A program made the translations under genes and the position numbers. The notes under the pieces were generated by a model. The model saw only the letters and a program-made list of their open reading frames with translations. It searched no databases and was not told the origin of the DNA. DNA of 11,497 nt from Pinguiococcus pyrenoidosus (Eukaryota; Sar; Pinguiophyceae; Pinguiochrysidales; Pinguiochrysidaceae). This document shows positions 10,864 through 11,497 of this stretch, one piece after another. How positions within the stretch are numbered: position 1 is the first letter of the stretch; each line of letters starts with the position of its first letter. The stretch spans positions 1-11,497 of the forward strand of contig JAAMXY010001148.1 in NCBI GenBank assembly GCA_019677205.1, given 5' to 3'.

Positions 10864-11497
10864 CTAGGCTGCTCGTGGGTCCATCTCGTGCACGAACAGA
10901 TTATGAAGGTTCGGCAGGATACTCAAACTGCTATCAAAAGGAACATCCCGCGCCGCCAGCAACTGCTCCACATTCTTCTGCAGCATCATGACGGCCAGCT
11001 CAAACCGCTCCCGCTCCACACCCCGCCGGAAAAGGCAATAGGTCGTACTGCGAAGTTGCCAACGGTTAGGCAAAAGGACAAAACGCACAAGAAAAGGCAG
11101 CAAAGAAAAGCGGGGCCTGGGCGCAGCTTCTGGCATACCTAGCATTGGCTCCATCCCGGACTTCGTCCCGAATCGCACTTCGAGAGCTGTAGTAGAGTAT
11201 CTGGTACCGCAAGGGCACGGCAAGGTACTTGCTCAGCATGAGCACGAGGTGGGCTGCATAGCCCAGAGCACTACTGATGTGCTCATCGTCCTTGCCACTG
11301 AGGTCCTTGGGCAGCTCGAGGCCTCGAATGGCCCACTCCTTGTTGGGCATGAGCTGCAGCGGGTAGATGGACTGCAGCTCCGCCAGAAGCCGGGTTTGCC
11401 GGGCCTCCAGCAGGAACGACGTGCGCAAGTATGTGGTTTCCGCAGCCTCGGCATCTTCTTCCAGCTTCTCCAGATCCGCGCTCTCCTGTGCTATTCC
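10864..11497 (-). CDS. UVRAG/Vps38-type (Atg14/UVRAG family) protein, C-terminal part
   Basis: This is the 3' end of a gene whose start lies beyond position 11497. Two minus-strand exons are visible, 11497-11139 and 11047-10864, joined across a 91-bp GT-AG intron (11138-11048) with a branch-point-like CCTAAC. They encode the last 180 residues. Residues 1-42 are charged and Leu-rich, like the end of the family's coiled coil (LEKLEEDAEAAE). Then come IYPL (44-47), IRGLELP (57-63), ISSALGYAAHLVLML (74-88), KYLAVPLRY (90-98), SSRSAIRD (104-111), and in the last exon LFRRG (125-129), MLQKNVEQLL (141-150) and LPNLHNL (164-170). This order matches the C-terminal half of metazoan UVRAG as I know it. 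UVRAG and Vps38 are subunits of the class III PI3-kinase complex II with Vps34, Vps15 and Beclin/Atg6, acting in endosomal sorting and autophagosome maturation. Atg14 is the related alternative, but the SSRS and LPNL blocks favour UVRAG. The gene is convergent with OTC. Confidence 0.85.

Overview
The window is nuclear DNA from a eukaryote. Three protein genes can be recognised, all with short GT-AG introns (58-137 bp) and several with TAAY-type branch-point-like sequences. Coding exons are GC-rich, while much of the non-coding DNA is clearly richer in A+T. A single-chain, glutamine-type carbamoyl-phosphate synthase of the urea-cycle kind (CPS III-like), an ornithine carbamoyltransferase with an arginine-rich leader and a UVRAG/Vps38-type autophagy protein fit an alga or protist with a mitochondrial ornithine-urea cycle (stramenopiles such as diatoms are the known precedent). 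The sequence alone does not place the organism.

Layout. Positions 1-961 are repeat-rich: a 38-bp imperfect inverted repeat, an array of ten GATCGATC palindromes, and four dispersed AGTTGTGC-type units. A weak hypothetical ORF lies between the first two. Positions 962-3226 hold no recognisable gene, only a 27-bp tandem duplication. Positions 3227-7995 (minus strand) hold the CPS gene in three exons (1524 aa predicted). Positions 7996-8962 are the gap between two divergent genes. It carries a 35-bp pure A/T tract and seven CCAAT pentamers. Positions 8963-10730 (plus strand) hold the OTC gene in nine exons (347 aa predicted). After a 133-bp convergent gap, positions 10864-11497 (minus strand) hold the 3' end of a UVRAG/Atg14-family gene that runs off the window.

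How they work together. CPS makes carbamoyl phosphate from glutamine or ammonia, bicarbonate and 2 ATP. OTC condenses that carbamoyl phosphate with ornithine to give citrulline. Both proteins begin with Arg-rich leaders nearly free of acidic residues, as mitochondrial presequences are, so both steps probably occur in the mitochondrion. The two genes are head to head across a compact CCAAT-rich region, which suggests joint transcription of two consecutive steps. The most notable observations are this divergent gene pair and the CPS sequence itself, which keeps a glutaminase cysteine together with most of a CPS I-type N-acetylglutamate pocket. The UVRAG-like gene belongs to the class III PI3-kinase (Vps34) system and has no evident functional link to the other two.
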